NCBI GenBank assembly: GCA_032125995.1
Contig: JAQBBQ010000267.1
Coordinates: forward strand, 1 to 64,000
Reading direction: 5' to 3'
Source of the DNA: SG8-39 sp032125995
GTDB taxonomy: Bacteria > Pseudomonadota > Gammaproteobacteria > Burkholderiales > SG8-39
Length of the DNA: 64,000 nucleotides
A program made the translations under genes and the position numbers. Positions within the stretch are counted from its first letter, which is position 1. Every line of letters begins with the position of its first letter. Positions 16,616-26,882 of this stretch are shown piece by piece. The notes beneath the pieces were generated by a model. The model made no database searches, was not told where the DNA came from, and saw only the letters and a list, made by a program, of their open reading frames with translations.

Positions 16616-17542
16616 ATGGAGCACTCGCCGCCGCCGTTCTTCAAACGTGGTCCGGCGCCGGTAGTACGGCTCGCGTTCTTCGCCTCTCTGTCCTTTGCGC
16701 TGCTCGTTCTCGACGCGCGCTTCGGCTACGTGGAGGGCCTGCGCCATGTCTTGGCGCTCGCCGCCTATCCCTTCCAACAGGCCGCCACCGCGCCCGTCGC
16801 CATCGCGCGGCGCGTGGCCGAATTTTTCGTCAGCCAACAACAGCTGCAGGCCGAAAACTCGACCCTGCGCGCGGAACTGCTCGACACCGCGCGCGACGCG
16901 CAGCGTTACGAGACCGCGGCGTCCGAGCTTGCCGAGCTCCGTCGCGTGAACGAAATGCGTGTGCGGCTCAAGCGCCGCACGATCCCGGCCGAAGTGCTCT
17001 ACAGCGGCCGTGATCCCTACGATTACAAGGTCATCCTCGACAAAGGCAGCCAGCATGCGATCGCCGCCGGCAGCCCGGTGCTCGACGCCGACGGCATTGT
17101 CGGGCAGGTGACGCGCGTGCACGCGCTGGTTTCCGAGGTGACCTTGCTCACCGACAAGGCGCAGGCGATCCCGGTTCAGGTCACGCGCAACGGTCTGCGT
17201 GCGGTCGCATTCGGCGCAGGCGCCTCGGGCACGATGGAGCTGCGCTTTCTCCCGGCCAACGCGGACGTGCGCAACGGCGACCGCTTGGTCACGTCAGGGA
17301 TCGACGGCACCTATCCGTCCGGTCTCGCGGTTGCAGAGGTCGTTCACGTCGAGCGCGACGCCGCGCAGGCGTTCGCACGGGTGATCTGCAAGCCCGTCGC
17401 GGGCGTCGATCGCAGCCGTTACGTGCTGGTGCTTGTGGGCGGCGAAGCGTTGCCGGCCTATCCGACGGCAGACACGGAACATGGCAGTACGCGGAGCGGG
17501 TCGCGGCGGGCCCGCCGAGGGAGCAAACGTGGAACCAAATAA
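16616..17542 (+). CDS. mreC: Rod-shape-determining protein MreC
   Basis: The roughly 308-residue bitopic protein begins MEHSPPPFFKRGP, the usual betaproteobacterial MreC start; an in-frame GTG at 16610 is a poorer alternative because AGGTG serves as ribosome-binding site for the ATG. There is one membrane helix (about residues 18-38), a coiled coil (about 65-115) and the beta-barrel periplasmic domain (YDYKVILDKGSQHAI ... VTSGIDGTYPSGLAVAEV). MreC connects MreB to PBP2. A Ser/Arg-rich basic tail ends the protein. mreD starts within its last codons. Confidence 0.93.
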   Translation: MEHSPPPFFKRGPAPVVRLAFFASLSFALLVLDARFGYVEGLRHVLALAAYPFQQAATAPVAIARRVAEFFVSQQQLQAENSTLRAELLDTARDAQRYETAASELAELRRVNEMRVRLKRRTIPAEVLYSGRDPYDYKVILDKGSQHAIAAGSPVLDADGIVGQVTRVHALVSEVTLLTDKAQAIPVQVTRNGLRAVAFGAGASGTMELRFLPANADVRNGDRLVTSGIDGTYPSGLAVAEVVHVERDAAQAFARVICKPVAGVDRSRYVLVLVGGEALPAYPTADTEHGSTRSGSRRARRGSKRGTK

Positions 17543-18038
17543 GCCGCAGCACATCCTGCTGCCGGTACGCGTGAGCACCATCATCGTCTCATTCGCGGCC
17601 GCGCTACTGCTGATGTTCCTGCCGTGGAACGACATGCGCCTGGTACCGGACTTCGTCGCCGTGGTGCTCGTATTCTGGTGCGTCCACCAGCCCCGGCGCG
17701 TCGGCCTCGGCGTTGGTTGGCTCATCGGGTTGGTGGCCGACGCCGGCAACGGCGTCCTTCTCGGGCAGCACGCGTTGGCGTACGCGCTGCTTGCATTCTT
17801 CGCGATCACGCTTTCGCGCCGGATCCTCTGGTTCAACCCCGGGTATCAGGCGCTGCACATCGCGCCGCTGCTCGTATTCGCGGAGGCGGTCGTGATGCTG
17901 GTGCGCCTCGCGACCGGCGCACCGCTGCCGGGTTGGTCGATCTTGGTCTCGCCCTTGGTCGGTGCGGCGCTGTGGCCTCTCGTTTCATGGCTGCTCTTGC
18001 TCCCGCAGCGTCGCGCACTCGAGGCGGGGTCGTTTTAG
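17529..18038 (+). CDS. mreD: Rod-shape-determining protein MreD
   Basis: The 169-residue membrane protein has about five hydrophobic helices. The GTG at 17529, preceded by GGGAG, is chosen because the protein then begins EPNKPQHILLPVRV, as in relatives; the longer open frame upstream overlaps mreC and is not coding. MreD belongs to the elongasome with MreC and RodA. Starting 14 bases inside mreC, it is translationally coupled to it. Confidence 0.88.
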   Translation: MEPNKPQHILLPVRVSTIIVSFAAALLLMFLPWNDMRLVPDFVAVVLVFWCVHQPRRVGLGVGWLIGLVADAGNGVLLGQHALAYALLAFFAITLSRRILWFNPGYQALHIAPLLVFAEAVVMLVRLATGAPLPGWSILVSPLVGAALWPLVSWLLLLPQRRALEAGSF

Positions 18039-18052
18039 CACGCTTCCGACGC

Positions 18053-19966
18053 ATGGCCGCGATCACGGAAATCAGAAATACGGAACGCGACCTGCGCGCC
18101 TTCCGCGCCCGCGTTCTGGTTGCCATCGCATTCGTGCTCGCGGCATTCGGCGCACTGGGCGCGCGTTTTGTATGGCTACAGCTCGTGCAGTATGAGTACT
18201 ACCACACGCGCGCCGAAGACAACCGGATCGCGATTGTTCCGCTGCCGCCGCACCGCGGCCTGATTCTCGATCGTAACGGGCGCGTGCTCGCGCGTAACTA
18301 TTCCGCGTACACGCTTGAGATCGCCCCGCGCAAAGTTGACGATCTCGAGCGCACCATAGAAGCGCTCTCCACGCTCGTCGAAATCGGACCGCGGGATCGC
18401 AGCCGCTTCGGCAAGCACGTCGCCGAGGCGCGCAACGCCGAGAGCCTGCCGATCCGCACGCGATTGTCGGACGAAGAGGTCGCGCGCTTCGCAGTGAACC
18501 GTTACCGGTTCCCCGGTGTCGAGATTAAGGCGCGGTTGTTCCGTCAGTACCCGTTCGGCAGCACGGCGTCTCACGTGCTCGGCTATATCGGACGCATCAA
18601 CGAGCGCGATCTTGTGCAGCTCAATGCGCTCGGCGTCGAGGCAAACTATCGCGGTACCGAGTACATCGGCAAGCGCGGTGTTGAGGTGAGCTACCAGCAG
18701 TCGCTCCACGGCGTTACGGGCCTCGAACAGGTTGAGATCGACGCCGCCGGTCGCGGGATTCGCACCCTGTCGCGTACCGCGGCCCACCCCGGACGCAACG
18801 TGACGCTAACCCTCGACATCGGACTGCAGCAGGTCGCCGAGGCCGCGTTCAGCGGACGGCGCGGCGCGCTCGTCGCGCTCGATCCGGCAAACGGTGCGGT
18901 GCTCGCATTCGTGTCCGTGCCGGCTTACGACCCGAATCTTTTCGTCGACGGCATCGACGTACAAAGCTGGAAGGCGTTGATTACGTCGGCAGACCGGCCG
19001 CTCAACAACCGTGCGATCGCCGGCCTGTATCCGCCGGGCTCGACGTTCAAGCCATTCATGGCGCTCGCGGCACTCGAACTCGGCAAACGCACTCGCGAGA
19101 GCACGATTCAGGACCCTGGCTACTTTGCGTTTGGCGGGCGCCGGTTCCGCGACTCGCGGCTGGGTGGCCATGGCACGGTGGATCTGCGCAAGTCGCTGGT
19201 CGTGTCGTCCGACGTCTACTACTACCAGCTTGCGCACGACTTGGGCATCGTGGCGATCGCCGGCTTCATGCAGCAGTTTGGTTTCGGCGCACGCACGGGC
19301 ATTGATCTCGACGGCGAGGCGACGGGCGTTCTACCGTCGCCGCAATGGAAAAAGCAGCGTTTTCGGCGCCGGGAACAGCAACATTGGTACGCGGGGGAGA
19401 CGATTTCGGTCGGTATCGGCCAGGGCTATAACGCGTATACGCCACTACAGCTTGCGGCCGCGACTGCGGCGCTTGCGAACGGCGGCGCGCTGTATCGGCC
19501 GCACGTGGTGTCGAATATCGATGATCCTCGGTCCGGCGCGCGCGAGACGGTCACACCCCATCTGATCCGTCGGGTTGCCGTAAAGCCAGCGCATGTTGCC
19601 TTCGTGCGTGAGGCGATGGCCGGGGTAAACAGCGAGGGCACCGCTGCGGGTGCGTTTGCCGATGCGCAGTACACGAGCGCTGGAAAAACCGGGACCGCGC
19701 AGGTCGTTGGCATCAAGCAGAACGAGAAATACGACGCCAGCAAGCTCGACGAGCGCTTGCGTGATCACTCGCTGTTCATCGCGTTCGCGCCGATGACGAG
19801 TCCCAAAATCGCGCTCGCAGTGGTGGTCGAAAACGGCGGTTTCGGATCACGCGCCGCGGCGCCGATCGCGCGCATCGTGCTCGACTATTATCTCCTCGGC
19901 AAACGACCGGACGCGGTCGGCGCGCCGGCGCAGAAAGCGGGCAAGCTGCCTGCCGGGCGTCTCTGA
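18053..19966 (+). CDS. mrdA: Penicillin-binding protein 2 (peptidoglycan transpeptidase)
   Basis: The 637-residue class B PBP starts at the ATG at 18053; the longer open frame upstream overlaps mreD. One N-terminal helix (about residues 22-44) is followed by the dimerisation domain and the transpeptidase domain, with active-site motifs S330-T-F-K, S385-S-D and K545-T-G. It cross-links new wall during elongation with RodA as glycosyltransferase partner. Spacing to mreD is 14 bases, and rodA follows immediately. Confidence 0.96.
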   Translation: MAAITEIRNTERDLRAFRARVLVAIAFVLAAFGALGARFVWLQLVQYEYYHTRAEDNRIAIVPLPPHRGLILDRNGRVLARNYSAYTLEIAPRKVDDLERTIEALSTLVEIGPRDRSRFGKHVAEARNAESLPIRTRLSDEEVARFAVNRYRFPGVEIKARLFRQYPFGSTASHVLGYIGRINERDLVQLNALGVEANYRGTEYIGKRGVEVSYQQSLHGVTGLEQVEIDAAGRGIRTLSRTAAHPGRNVTLTLDIGLQQVAEAAFSGRRGALVALDPANGAVLAFVSVPAYDPNLFVDGIDVQSWKALITSADRPLNNRAIAGLYPPGSTFKPFMALAALELGKRTRESTIQDPGYFAFGGRRFRDSRLGGHGTVDLRKSLVVSSDVYYYQLAHDLGIVAIAGFMQQFGFGARTGIDLDGEATGVLPSPQWKKQRFRRREQQHWYAGETISVGIGQGYNAYTPLQLAAATAALANGGALYRPHVVSNIDDPRSGARETVTPHLIRRVAVKPAHVAFVREAMAGVNSEGTAAGAFADAQYTSAGKTGTAQVVGIKQNEKYDASKLDERLRDHSLFIAFAPMTSPKIALAVVVENGGFGSRAAAPIARIVLDYYLLGKRPDAVGAPAQKAGKLPAGRL

Positions 19967-21079
19967 GTGGAACTCACGTTCAGCACGATTCGGCGTCTCG
20001 CGCGCGCAAGCGTGGACAGCATTGACGCCACGCTGCTGACCGTCGCGCTATTGCTTGCCGCGCTCGGCGTCGCCACGCTGTACTCAGCAAGCGACGAAAG
20101 CCCGGCGCGTGTCATTGGGCAGCTACGGCATCTCGCGGTCGCCCTCTTCGCGATGTGGCTGATCGCGCGCGTGCCGCCGCAACTGCTCATGCGCTTTGCG
20201 GTTCCGGCGTACGTCGTTGGCGTGCTGCTATTGGTCGCCGTCGCCCTGTTCGGCGACGTCGTAAACGGCGCGCGGCGTTGGTTGAGCCTGGGTGTAATGC
20301 GATTTCAGCCCTCGGAGATGATGAAGATCGCGATGCCATTGATGCTCGCGTGGTATTTTCACCGCGAGGAGGAAGACCTGCGGCGACGCGCATTTGTGGT
20401 CGCCGGTCTCCTCGTCGCGATTCCGGCGGTGCTCATTGCGCGTCAGCCCGATCTCGGCACTGCGCTGCTCGTCGCGGCGGCTGGTTTCTACGTCATCTTT
20501 TTCGCCGGCCTGCGCTGGAAGTCGCTGGGTACGCTGACGGCAATCGCCCTCTTGAGTCTCGCGCCAATCTGGGGATTACTCCACGATTACCAGCGCCGAC
20601 GCATCCTCACCCTGCTCGATCCCACACAGGATCCACTCGGTGCGGGTTACCACATCATCCAGTCGACGATTGCGATCGGCTCGGGTGGCCTGTCCGGCAA
20701 AGGCTGGCTGAATGGCTCGCAGTCGCATCTCGAGTTCATTCCCGAGCGCCACACCGATTTCATCTTTGCGGTGTATTCAGAGGAGTTCGGTTTCATCGGC
20801 AGCTGCGTCCTGTTGTTGCTCTATGTGCTGCTGATCGCGCGCGGTCTGGTGATCGCAATGCAGGCGACGAACTGCTTTTCGCGTCTGCTGGCGAGCGCGA
20901 TCAGCCTGATGTTTTTCACCTATGCGTTCGTCAATATGGGCATGGTGTCTGGCGTCCTGCCGGTCGTCGGCGTGCCCTTGCCGTTTCTGTCCTATGGCGG
21001 CACCGCGTTGCTGACCTTGTTCGTCGCCATCGGCGTGCTGATGAGCGTTCACAAGGACCGCAAGCTCATCAGGACCTGA
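19967..21079 (+). CDS. mrdB: RodA SEDS peptidoglycan glycosyltransferase
   Basis: The 370-residue polytopic SEDS-family enzyme polymerises glycan strands from lipid II. Visible SEDS hallmarks are NGARRWLSLGVMRFQPSE, the loop with FIPERHTDFIFAVYSEEFGF and the C-terminal LPFLSYGGTAL. The GTG start abuts the mrdA stop without any gap, so coupling is expected. It ends the mre operon; no clear intrinsic terminator follows. The 242-base gap to aceA is locally AT-rich (21110-21215) and probably holds the aceA promoter. Confidence 0.95.
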   Translation: MELTFSTIRRLARASVDSIDATLLTVALLLAALGVATLYSASDESPARVIGQLRHLAVALFAMWLIARVPPQLLMRFAVPAYVVGVLLLVAVALFGDVVNGARRWLSLGVMRFQPSEMMKIAMPLMLAWYFHREEEDLRRRAFVVAGLLVAIPAVLIARQPDLGTALLVAAAGFYVIFFAGLRWKSLGTLTAIALLSLAPIWGLLHDYQRRRILTLLDPTQDPLGAGYHIIQSTIAIGSGGLSGKGWLNGSQSHLEFIPERHTDFIFAVYSEEFGFIGSCVLLLLYVLLIARGLVIAMQATNCFSRLLASAISLMFFTYAFVNMGMVSGVLPVVGVPLPFLSYGGTALLTLFVAIGVLMSVHKDRKLIRT

Positions 21080-21321
21080 GCGCCCGACCGCTGCGGAGGG
21101 TATATTGCGGCGCGTCATAGATATGAAACAGATTCCCGCATTATGAAATAGCGGCTGCATAAGCTGTTGTAAATGCTTGTTTTCAATTCCATCAGGTTCT
21201 CAAGACTAGATTGTTGCTGCGCGCCATCGGCGTCGGTTACTGTGGCCCATCCAGCCTGCAACGGCCTGCGTCCTTTGCCAGTCGGGCACTTCGCCATCCA
21301 GCCAACCGAAAGGAAGACTTC

Positions 21322-22632
<1,311 letters not shown>

Positions 22633-22636
22633 TGCA

Positions 22637-24439
22637 ATGAGCGCGCCGTCGCCCCGCCCTGCGCCCGTCGCGCCGCTCTCACCCGGGGTGGCCGCACGGG
22701 CGGAGACGGCCGAGGCGATCGCCCGCCTCATCCTCTCCGGTTTCGACCGGCACTACCGGTTGTTTCGCGCCGCCGCGCAGCGCGCAAAGACATTGTTCGA
22801 GTGCGCCGACTGGCGTTCGATGGCCGCGCTCGCGCGCGAGCGGATCCAGCTCTATGACCGGCGCGTCGCCGAGTCGGTCGATGCAGTACTTGGCGCCTTC
22901 CCGCAGGCCGAGACGGACGAATCGTTGTGGCCCGCGATCAAGCTCGCCACCATCGGTCTGCTGCCAGAGCATCGGCAGCCCGAGTGCGCGGAAACGTTTT
23001 ACAACTCGGTAGCCTGCCAAGTGCTGCACCGCCGCTACTACCGCAACGAGTTCATTTTCTGGCGCCCCGCGGTGGCCACCGAGCACCTTGAGGGCGACGC
23101 GCCGACCTATCGCTGCTATTACCCACTACAAAAAGGCCTGCGTGCGACGCTTGCCGAGATCGCCACCAGCTTCAGTCTGGCCAATCCGTTCGAGGACCTC
23201 CGGCGCGATTCACGCAACGTCCTGCGGGCGATGCGCACCGCCTTCCCCCGGCCCACGCGTGCACGTCCGAGCCTGCAGATTCAAGTGCTCAATGCGCTCT
23301 TTTTTCGCAACAAGGCGGCTTATATCATCGGCAAGATCATCAACGGACACCGCGAAATTCCATTCGCCGTCCCCATCCTGCAGAACGAGAAGCGCGAACT
23401 CTACCTAGACGCCGTACTGCTCGATGCCGACCAGCTGCAAGTCCTGTTTTCCTTCTCACGTGCGTATTTCCTCGTCGACATGGAGGTGCCCGCGGCCTAC
23501 GTCTCGTTCTTGCGCACCCTGATGCCGAGGAAGCCGCGCGCCGAGATGTACATGGCGGTGGGACTGCACAAGCAGGGCAAGACGCTTTTTTATCGCGACC
23601 TGCACTATCATCTGAAGCACTCGTCGGACAATTTCGTCATCGCCCCGGGCATCAAGGGAATGGTGATGCTGGTGTTCACCCTGCCGTCTTTCCCCTACGT
23701 GTTCAAGATCATCCGCGACCACTTCGCGCCGCCAAAGGACATCGACCGGCAGACCGTCAAGGACAAGTACCACCTCGTGAAGATGCACGATCGCGTCGGC
23801 CGGATGGCGGACACGCTGGAATACTCGCTGGTCGCGCTCCCCCTTGATCGCTTCGACCCGGCGCTGGTCGCCGAGTTGAAAGCCGAAGCCGGCTCGAGCA
23901 TCGAGATCGAGGGCGACAAAGTCGTCATCGGACACATGTACATCGAGCGACGCATGCAGCCGCTCAACCTGTACCTCGACGAGGCCGCCGCCGAAGGCGA
24001 CCTGCCGCGCACGCGGCATGCGCTGCTCGAATACGGCAACGCGATCAAGGAACTCGCCGGCGCAGGGATCTTCCCGGGCGACATGCTGCTGAAGAATTTC
24101 GGCGTCACGCGGCACGAGCGTGTCGTGTTCTACGACTACGACGAAATTGCGCCGCTCACGGAGTGTAATTTCCGCCACATTCCGCCCGCGCGCAGTTGGG
24201 AGGACGAAATGTCCGCCGAGCCCTACTATTCGGTGGGTCCGAGCGACGTGTTTCCGGAGCAGTTCGCGCATTTCCTCGTCGCCGATCCGAAGTCGCGCCG
24301 TGTCTTCCTCGGTTACCACGCCGAGCTGACCGATCCCGCGTTCTGGCAGAGCCGCCAGGCGCAACTGCGGGCCGGCGTCCAGGCCGACGTCTTTCCGTAC
24401 CCCGAGACGGTGCGCTTCCCGCGCACCCCGCGCCGCTAG
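22637..24439 (+). CDS. aceK: Isocitrate dehydrogenase kinase/phosphatase
   Basis: The 600-residue bifunctional enzyme phosphorylates and dephosphorylates isocitrate dehydrogenase and so sets the branch between the TCA cycle and the glyoxylate shunt. The N-terminal regulatory part (FDRHYRLFRAAAQRAKTLFE) and C-terminal kinase part (FPYVFKIIRDHFAPPKDI, FPGDMLLKNFGVTRH, VVFYDYDEI) are full length. Its place directly after aceA gives a complete regulatory pair; malate synthase is not in the window. It ends two bases from the convergent yggU gene. Confidence 0.95.
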   Translation: MSAPSPRPAPVAPLSPGVAARAETAEAIARLILSGFDRHYRLFRAAAQRAKTLFECADWRSMAALARERIQLYDRRVAESVDAVLGAFPQAETDESLWPAIKLATIGLLPEHRQPECAETFYNSVACQVLHRRYYRNEFIFWRPAVATEHLEGDAPTYRCYYPLQKGLRATLAEIATSFSLANPFEDLRRDSRNVLRAMRTAFPRPTRARPSLQIQVLNALFFRNKAAYIIGKIINGHREIPFAVPILQNEKRELYLDAVLLDADQLQVLFSFSRAYFLVDMEVPAAYVSFLRTLMPRKPRAEMYMAVGLHKQGKTLFYRDLHYHLKHSSDNFVIAPGIKGMVMLVFTLPSFPYVFKIIRDHFAPPKDIDRQTVKDKYHLVKMHDRVGRMADTLEYSLVALPLDRFDPALVAELKAEAGSSIEIEGDKVVIGHMYIERRMQPLNLYLDEAAAEGDLPRTRHALLEYGNAIKELAGAGIFPGDMLLKNFGVTRHERVVFYDYDEIAPLTECNFRHIPPARSWEDEMSAEPYYSVGPSDVFPEQFAHFLVADPKSRRVFLGYHAELTDPAFWQSRQAQLRAGVQADVFPYPETVRFPRTPRR

Positions 24440-24440
24440 C

Positions 24441-24737
24441 TCAGGCGTCCTTTAGCCGGAACAACACGTCGGGTGCGCGCGACGCGCCAACGACCTGCAC
24501 CCGTTTGCGCCGCGATGTCGCGCCCGCGTCGATATGGACCCCACGCTTCGCCGCGCCGAGTTCCGCCGCGACGAATTCGACCAGCGCAGCGTTCGCGCGT
24601 CCGTCCATGGCGCGCGCCGCAACGCGCACCTTGAGGCGACCATCGTGCAGGCCGACGACCTGCGTGCGGGCCGCGCCAGGCTGCACATGCAGCTCCAGGA
24701 CCCATCGCTCGCCCGCGCGGCGGTACCAGCCACTCAA
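24441..24737 (-). CDS. yggU: DUF167 (YggU) family protein
   Basis: The 98-residue protein contains the DUF167 core (LHVQPGAARTQVVGLHDGRLKVRVAA, then DGRANAALVEFVA and the basic segment RRKRVQVVG). Its biochemical role is unknown. No ATG fits; a TTG at 24737 overlaps the yggT stop in a TTGA junction and gives a normal length. It is the last gene of yggS-proC-yggT-yggU, an order common in betaproteobacteria. Confidence 0.8.
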   Translation of the reverse strand: MSGWYRRAGERWVLELHVQPGAARTQVVGLHDGRLKVRVAARAMDGRANAALVEFVAAELGAAKRGVHIDAGATSRRKRVQVVGASRAPDVLFRLKDA

Positions 24738-25306
24738 AGCATCGCCCCCAGCTGGGCACGCAAATGTTCCAGCGGAATGAGCAGCACCTGCAGGAGCACG
24801 ATCAGCACCAGCGGGGAGAGATCGACCTTCGCGATGGGCGGCACGAAACGGCGTACCGGGCGCAGGAACGGGCGCGTCATCGCGTCGAACACGGCGCCGA
24901 AGGGATGGTAGGGATTCACCCACGACATCACCGCTTGAACGATGACCGCGAACATCAGAATGTAGCTGCTATAGCGCAGGAGATCGACCAGCGCGAGCGC
25001 CGTGAGCGCGGCGAGTGCGGTGCCGATCCGCGCGCCGGCATCCCAGCCGCGCAACGCCAAGGTGACGTACAGCGCGAAACCCTGCACCAACCAGGCCGCG
25101 AGCCAGGTCGCGAGGTCGAGGCCGCCGAGTGCGGGAACGATACGACGCGCCGGAATCACGATCCAGTTGCTGCAGGCCAAGACAAACTCACCGGCTGGAT
25201 TGCGGAACGGCACGCGCAGCCACTGAAAGTGGAAGCGCGCCAGCAACAAAAAGACCAGAAACGTGGCCGCGGTATCGACCAGAAACCCGACGACCTGGCC
25301 GAGCAC
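24734..25306 (-). CDS. YggT family integral membrane protein
   Basis: The 190-residue hydrophobic protein consists of two YggT repeats: LGQVVGFLVDTAATFLVFLL with the conserved NWIVIPARRIVPALGG, and the second with VQAVMSWVNPYHPFGAVFDAMTRPFLRPVRRFVPP. YggT proteins are inner-membrane proteins with a suggested but poorly defined part in osmotic or division processes. Its start abuts the proC stop without a gap and its stop overlaps yggU. Confidence 0.9.
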   Translation of the reverse strand: MLGQVVGFLVDTAATFLVFLLLARFHFQWLRVPFRNPAGEFVLACSNWIVIPARRIVPALGGLDLATWLAAWLVQGFALYVTLALRGWDAGARIGTALAALTALALVDLLRYSSYILMFAVIVQAVMSWVNPYHPFGAVFDAMTRPFLRPVRRFVPPIAKVDLSPLVLIVLLQVLLIPLEHLRAQLGAML

Positions 25307-26119
25307 TCAGTCGTCTCCGAGCGCGTCGCCGAGCTCGGCGCCCCGACGGCTGGCGGCCTCGATCGCACGCGCCAGGCGCTCGGCCATGCGCTCCTCGGCG
25401 AACACGTTGAGCGCGGCCTCGGTGGTGCCGCCTTTCGAGGTGACCCGCTCACGCAGCACCGCTGGGGGGTCCGCAGCGCGCGCCGCAAGCTCCGCGGCGC
25501 CGAGTACCGTCGCAAGCGCAAGGCGCTGCGCGGTCTGCGGCGCGAGACCGAGCCGCTCACCCGAGGCGGCAAGCTGCTCAATGAACCAGAACACATACGC
25601 CGGTCCGCTGCCCGAAACCGCAGTCACCGGATCGAGCAGTGCCTCGGCCTCGACCCACACGGCTTCACCCACGGCGCCAAGCACCTGCTCGGCGCGCGTG
25701 CGCTCCTCGCGGCTCACGTCGGGCAGCGCGTACAGGCCAGAGATGCCTTTGCCGATCAGCGCGGGCGTGTTCGGCATGCAGCGCACGATTCGGCGATGTC
25801 CGCCGAGCCAGCGCGACAGATCCTCCAGCCTGAGCCCCGCCGCAATGCTGATCACGAGCGTGTCGCCAAGATCGCTGCCGAGCGAGGCCAGCGCGACGCG
25901 CATGTCCTGCGGTTTGACCGCGAGCACCAGCGTGTCGCACAAACGGGCGGCGGCATCGGGCGCCGTGCTCACGTGCACCGGGTACTGCGCCGCGAGCCGC
26001 TCGCGTGCTGCGGCGCTCACCTCAATCACGTGAATCGCGGTCGCGTCGAACCCCTGCGCGAGGAGCCCACCGATCAGCGCACTCGCCATGTTTCCACCGC
26101 CGAGAAAAGCAATCTTCAC
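25307..26119 (-). CDS. proC: Pyrroline-5-carboxylate reductase
   Basis: The 270-residue enzyme makes the last step of proline synthesis. The N-terminal Rossmann motif FLGGGNMASALIGG and the C-terminal family signature (DPVTAVSGSGPAYVFWFIEQL, then TSKGGTTEAAL) are intact. The open frame runs far upstream, but the GTG at 26119 directly precedes the dinucleotide-binding motif and overlaps the yggS stop in a GTGA junction, so it is the start. Length is standard. Confidence 0.94.
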   Translation of the reverse strand: MKIAFLGGGNMASALIGGLLAQGFDATAIHVIEVSAAARERLAAQYPVHVSTAPDAAARLCDTLVLAVKPQDMRVALASLGSDLGDTLVISIAAGLRLEDLSRWLGGHRRIVRCMPNTPALIGKGISGLYALPDVSREERTRAEQVLGAVGEAVWVEAEALLDPVTAVSGSGPAYVFWFIEQLAASGERLGLAPQTAQRLALATVLGAAELAARAADPPAVLRERVTSKGGTTEAALNVFAEERMAERLARAIEAASRRGAELGDALGDD

Positions 26120-26829
26120 GCGACATCCCGCGTGTGTTCCCGCGCGCCGAAGATCGCCGTACCGATCCGTACCATGGTTGCGCCCTCCGCGATCGCGGCC
26201 TCCATGTCGTCCGACATGCCCATTGACAGTGTATCGAGCTCGAGGCCGTGCGCACGCGCGTCGTCGAACAGCTCGCGCAGCGTTCGAAAACGCGCGCGCT
26301 GCAGCGCCACATCCTCGGTCGGCTCCGGAATCGCCATGAATCCGCGCAGGCGCAGCCGCGGAAGCTCGGCCACGGCCCGCGCCAGCGCCTGCGCCGTGTG
26401 CGGCTCGACACCACTTTTCGACGCCTCTCCCGAGACGTTGACCTGCACGAGTACGTTTAGCGACGGGCTTGCATCCGGGCGCTGCGCCGAAAGCCGCTGC
26501 GCAATCTTCTCGCGCTCGATGGTCTGTACCCAGTCGAATCGCTCGGCCACCACGCGCGTCTTGTTGCCCTGCAAGGGGCCGATCAGATGCCATTCGATTT
26601 CGCGCGCCCGCGCCACGTTCACAAGCGCGTCCATTTTGTGAACCGCCTCCTGGACATAGTTCTCGCCGAACGCGCGTTGACCGGCGCTCAATCCTTCGAC
26701 CACGCGCTCGACCGGATGGGTTTTGGAGACCGCGAGAAGCTCGATTCCGCCCGCATCCCGGCCGGCGGCGCGCGCCGCCGCTGCGACGCGAAACCGCACC
26801 GCTTGCAAATTATCACCAATCGTTGCCAT
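26116..26829 (-). CDS. yggS: YggS/PLPBP family pyridoxal-phosphate homeostasis protein
   Basis: The 237-residue protein has the alanine-racemase-like barrel that binds PLP through the lysine of LLAVSKTHP (about residue 31). Other family segments are FGENYVQEA, WHLIGPLQGNK and the C-terminal SMGMSDDMEAAI. It buffers vitamin B6 rather than racemising amino acids. It is the first gene of its operon, is divergent from pilT with a 53-base gap, and overlaps proC by four bases. Confidence 0.92.
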   Translation of the reverse strand: MATIGDNLQAVRFRVAAAARAAGRDAGGIELLAVSKTHPVERVVEGLSAGQRAFGENYVQEAVHKMDALVNVARAREIEWHLIGPLQGNKTRVVAERFDWVQTIEREKIAQRLSAQRPDASPSLNVLVQVNVSGEASKSGVEPHTAQALARAVAELPRLRLRGFMAIPEPTEDVALQRARFRTLRELFDDARAHGLELDTLSMGMSDDMEAAIAEGATMVRIGTAIFGAREHTRDVA

Positions 26830-26882
26830 ACTTTTGAATTGGCGCGGGAATTTCTCCCGCTTAGCCGCCCGGGAGGATTGTA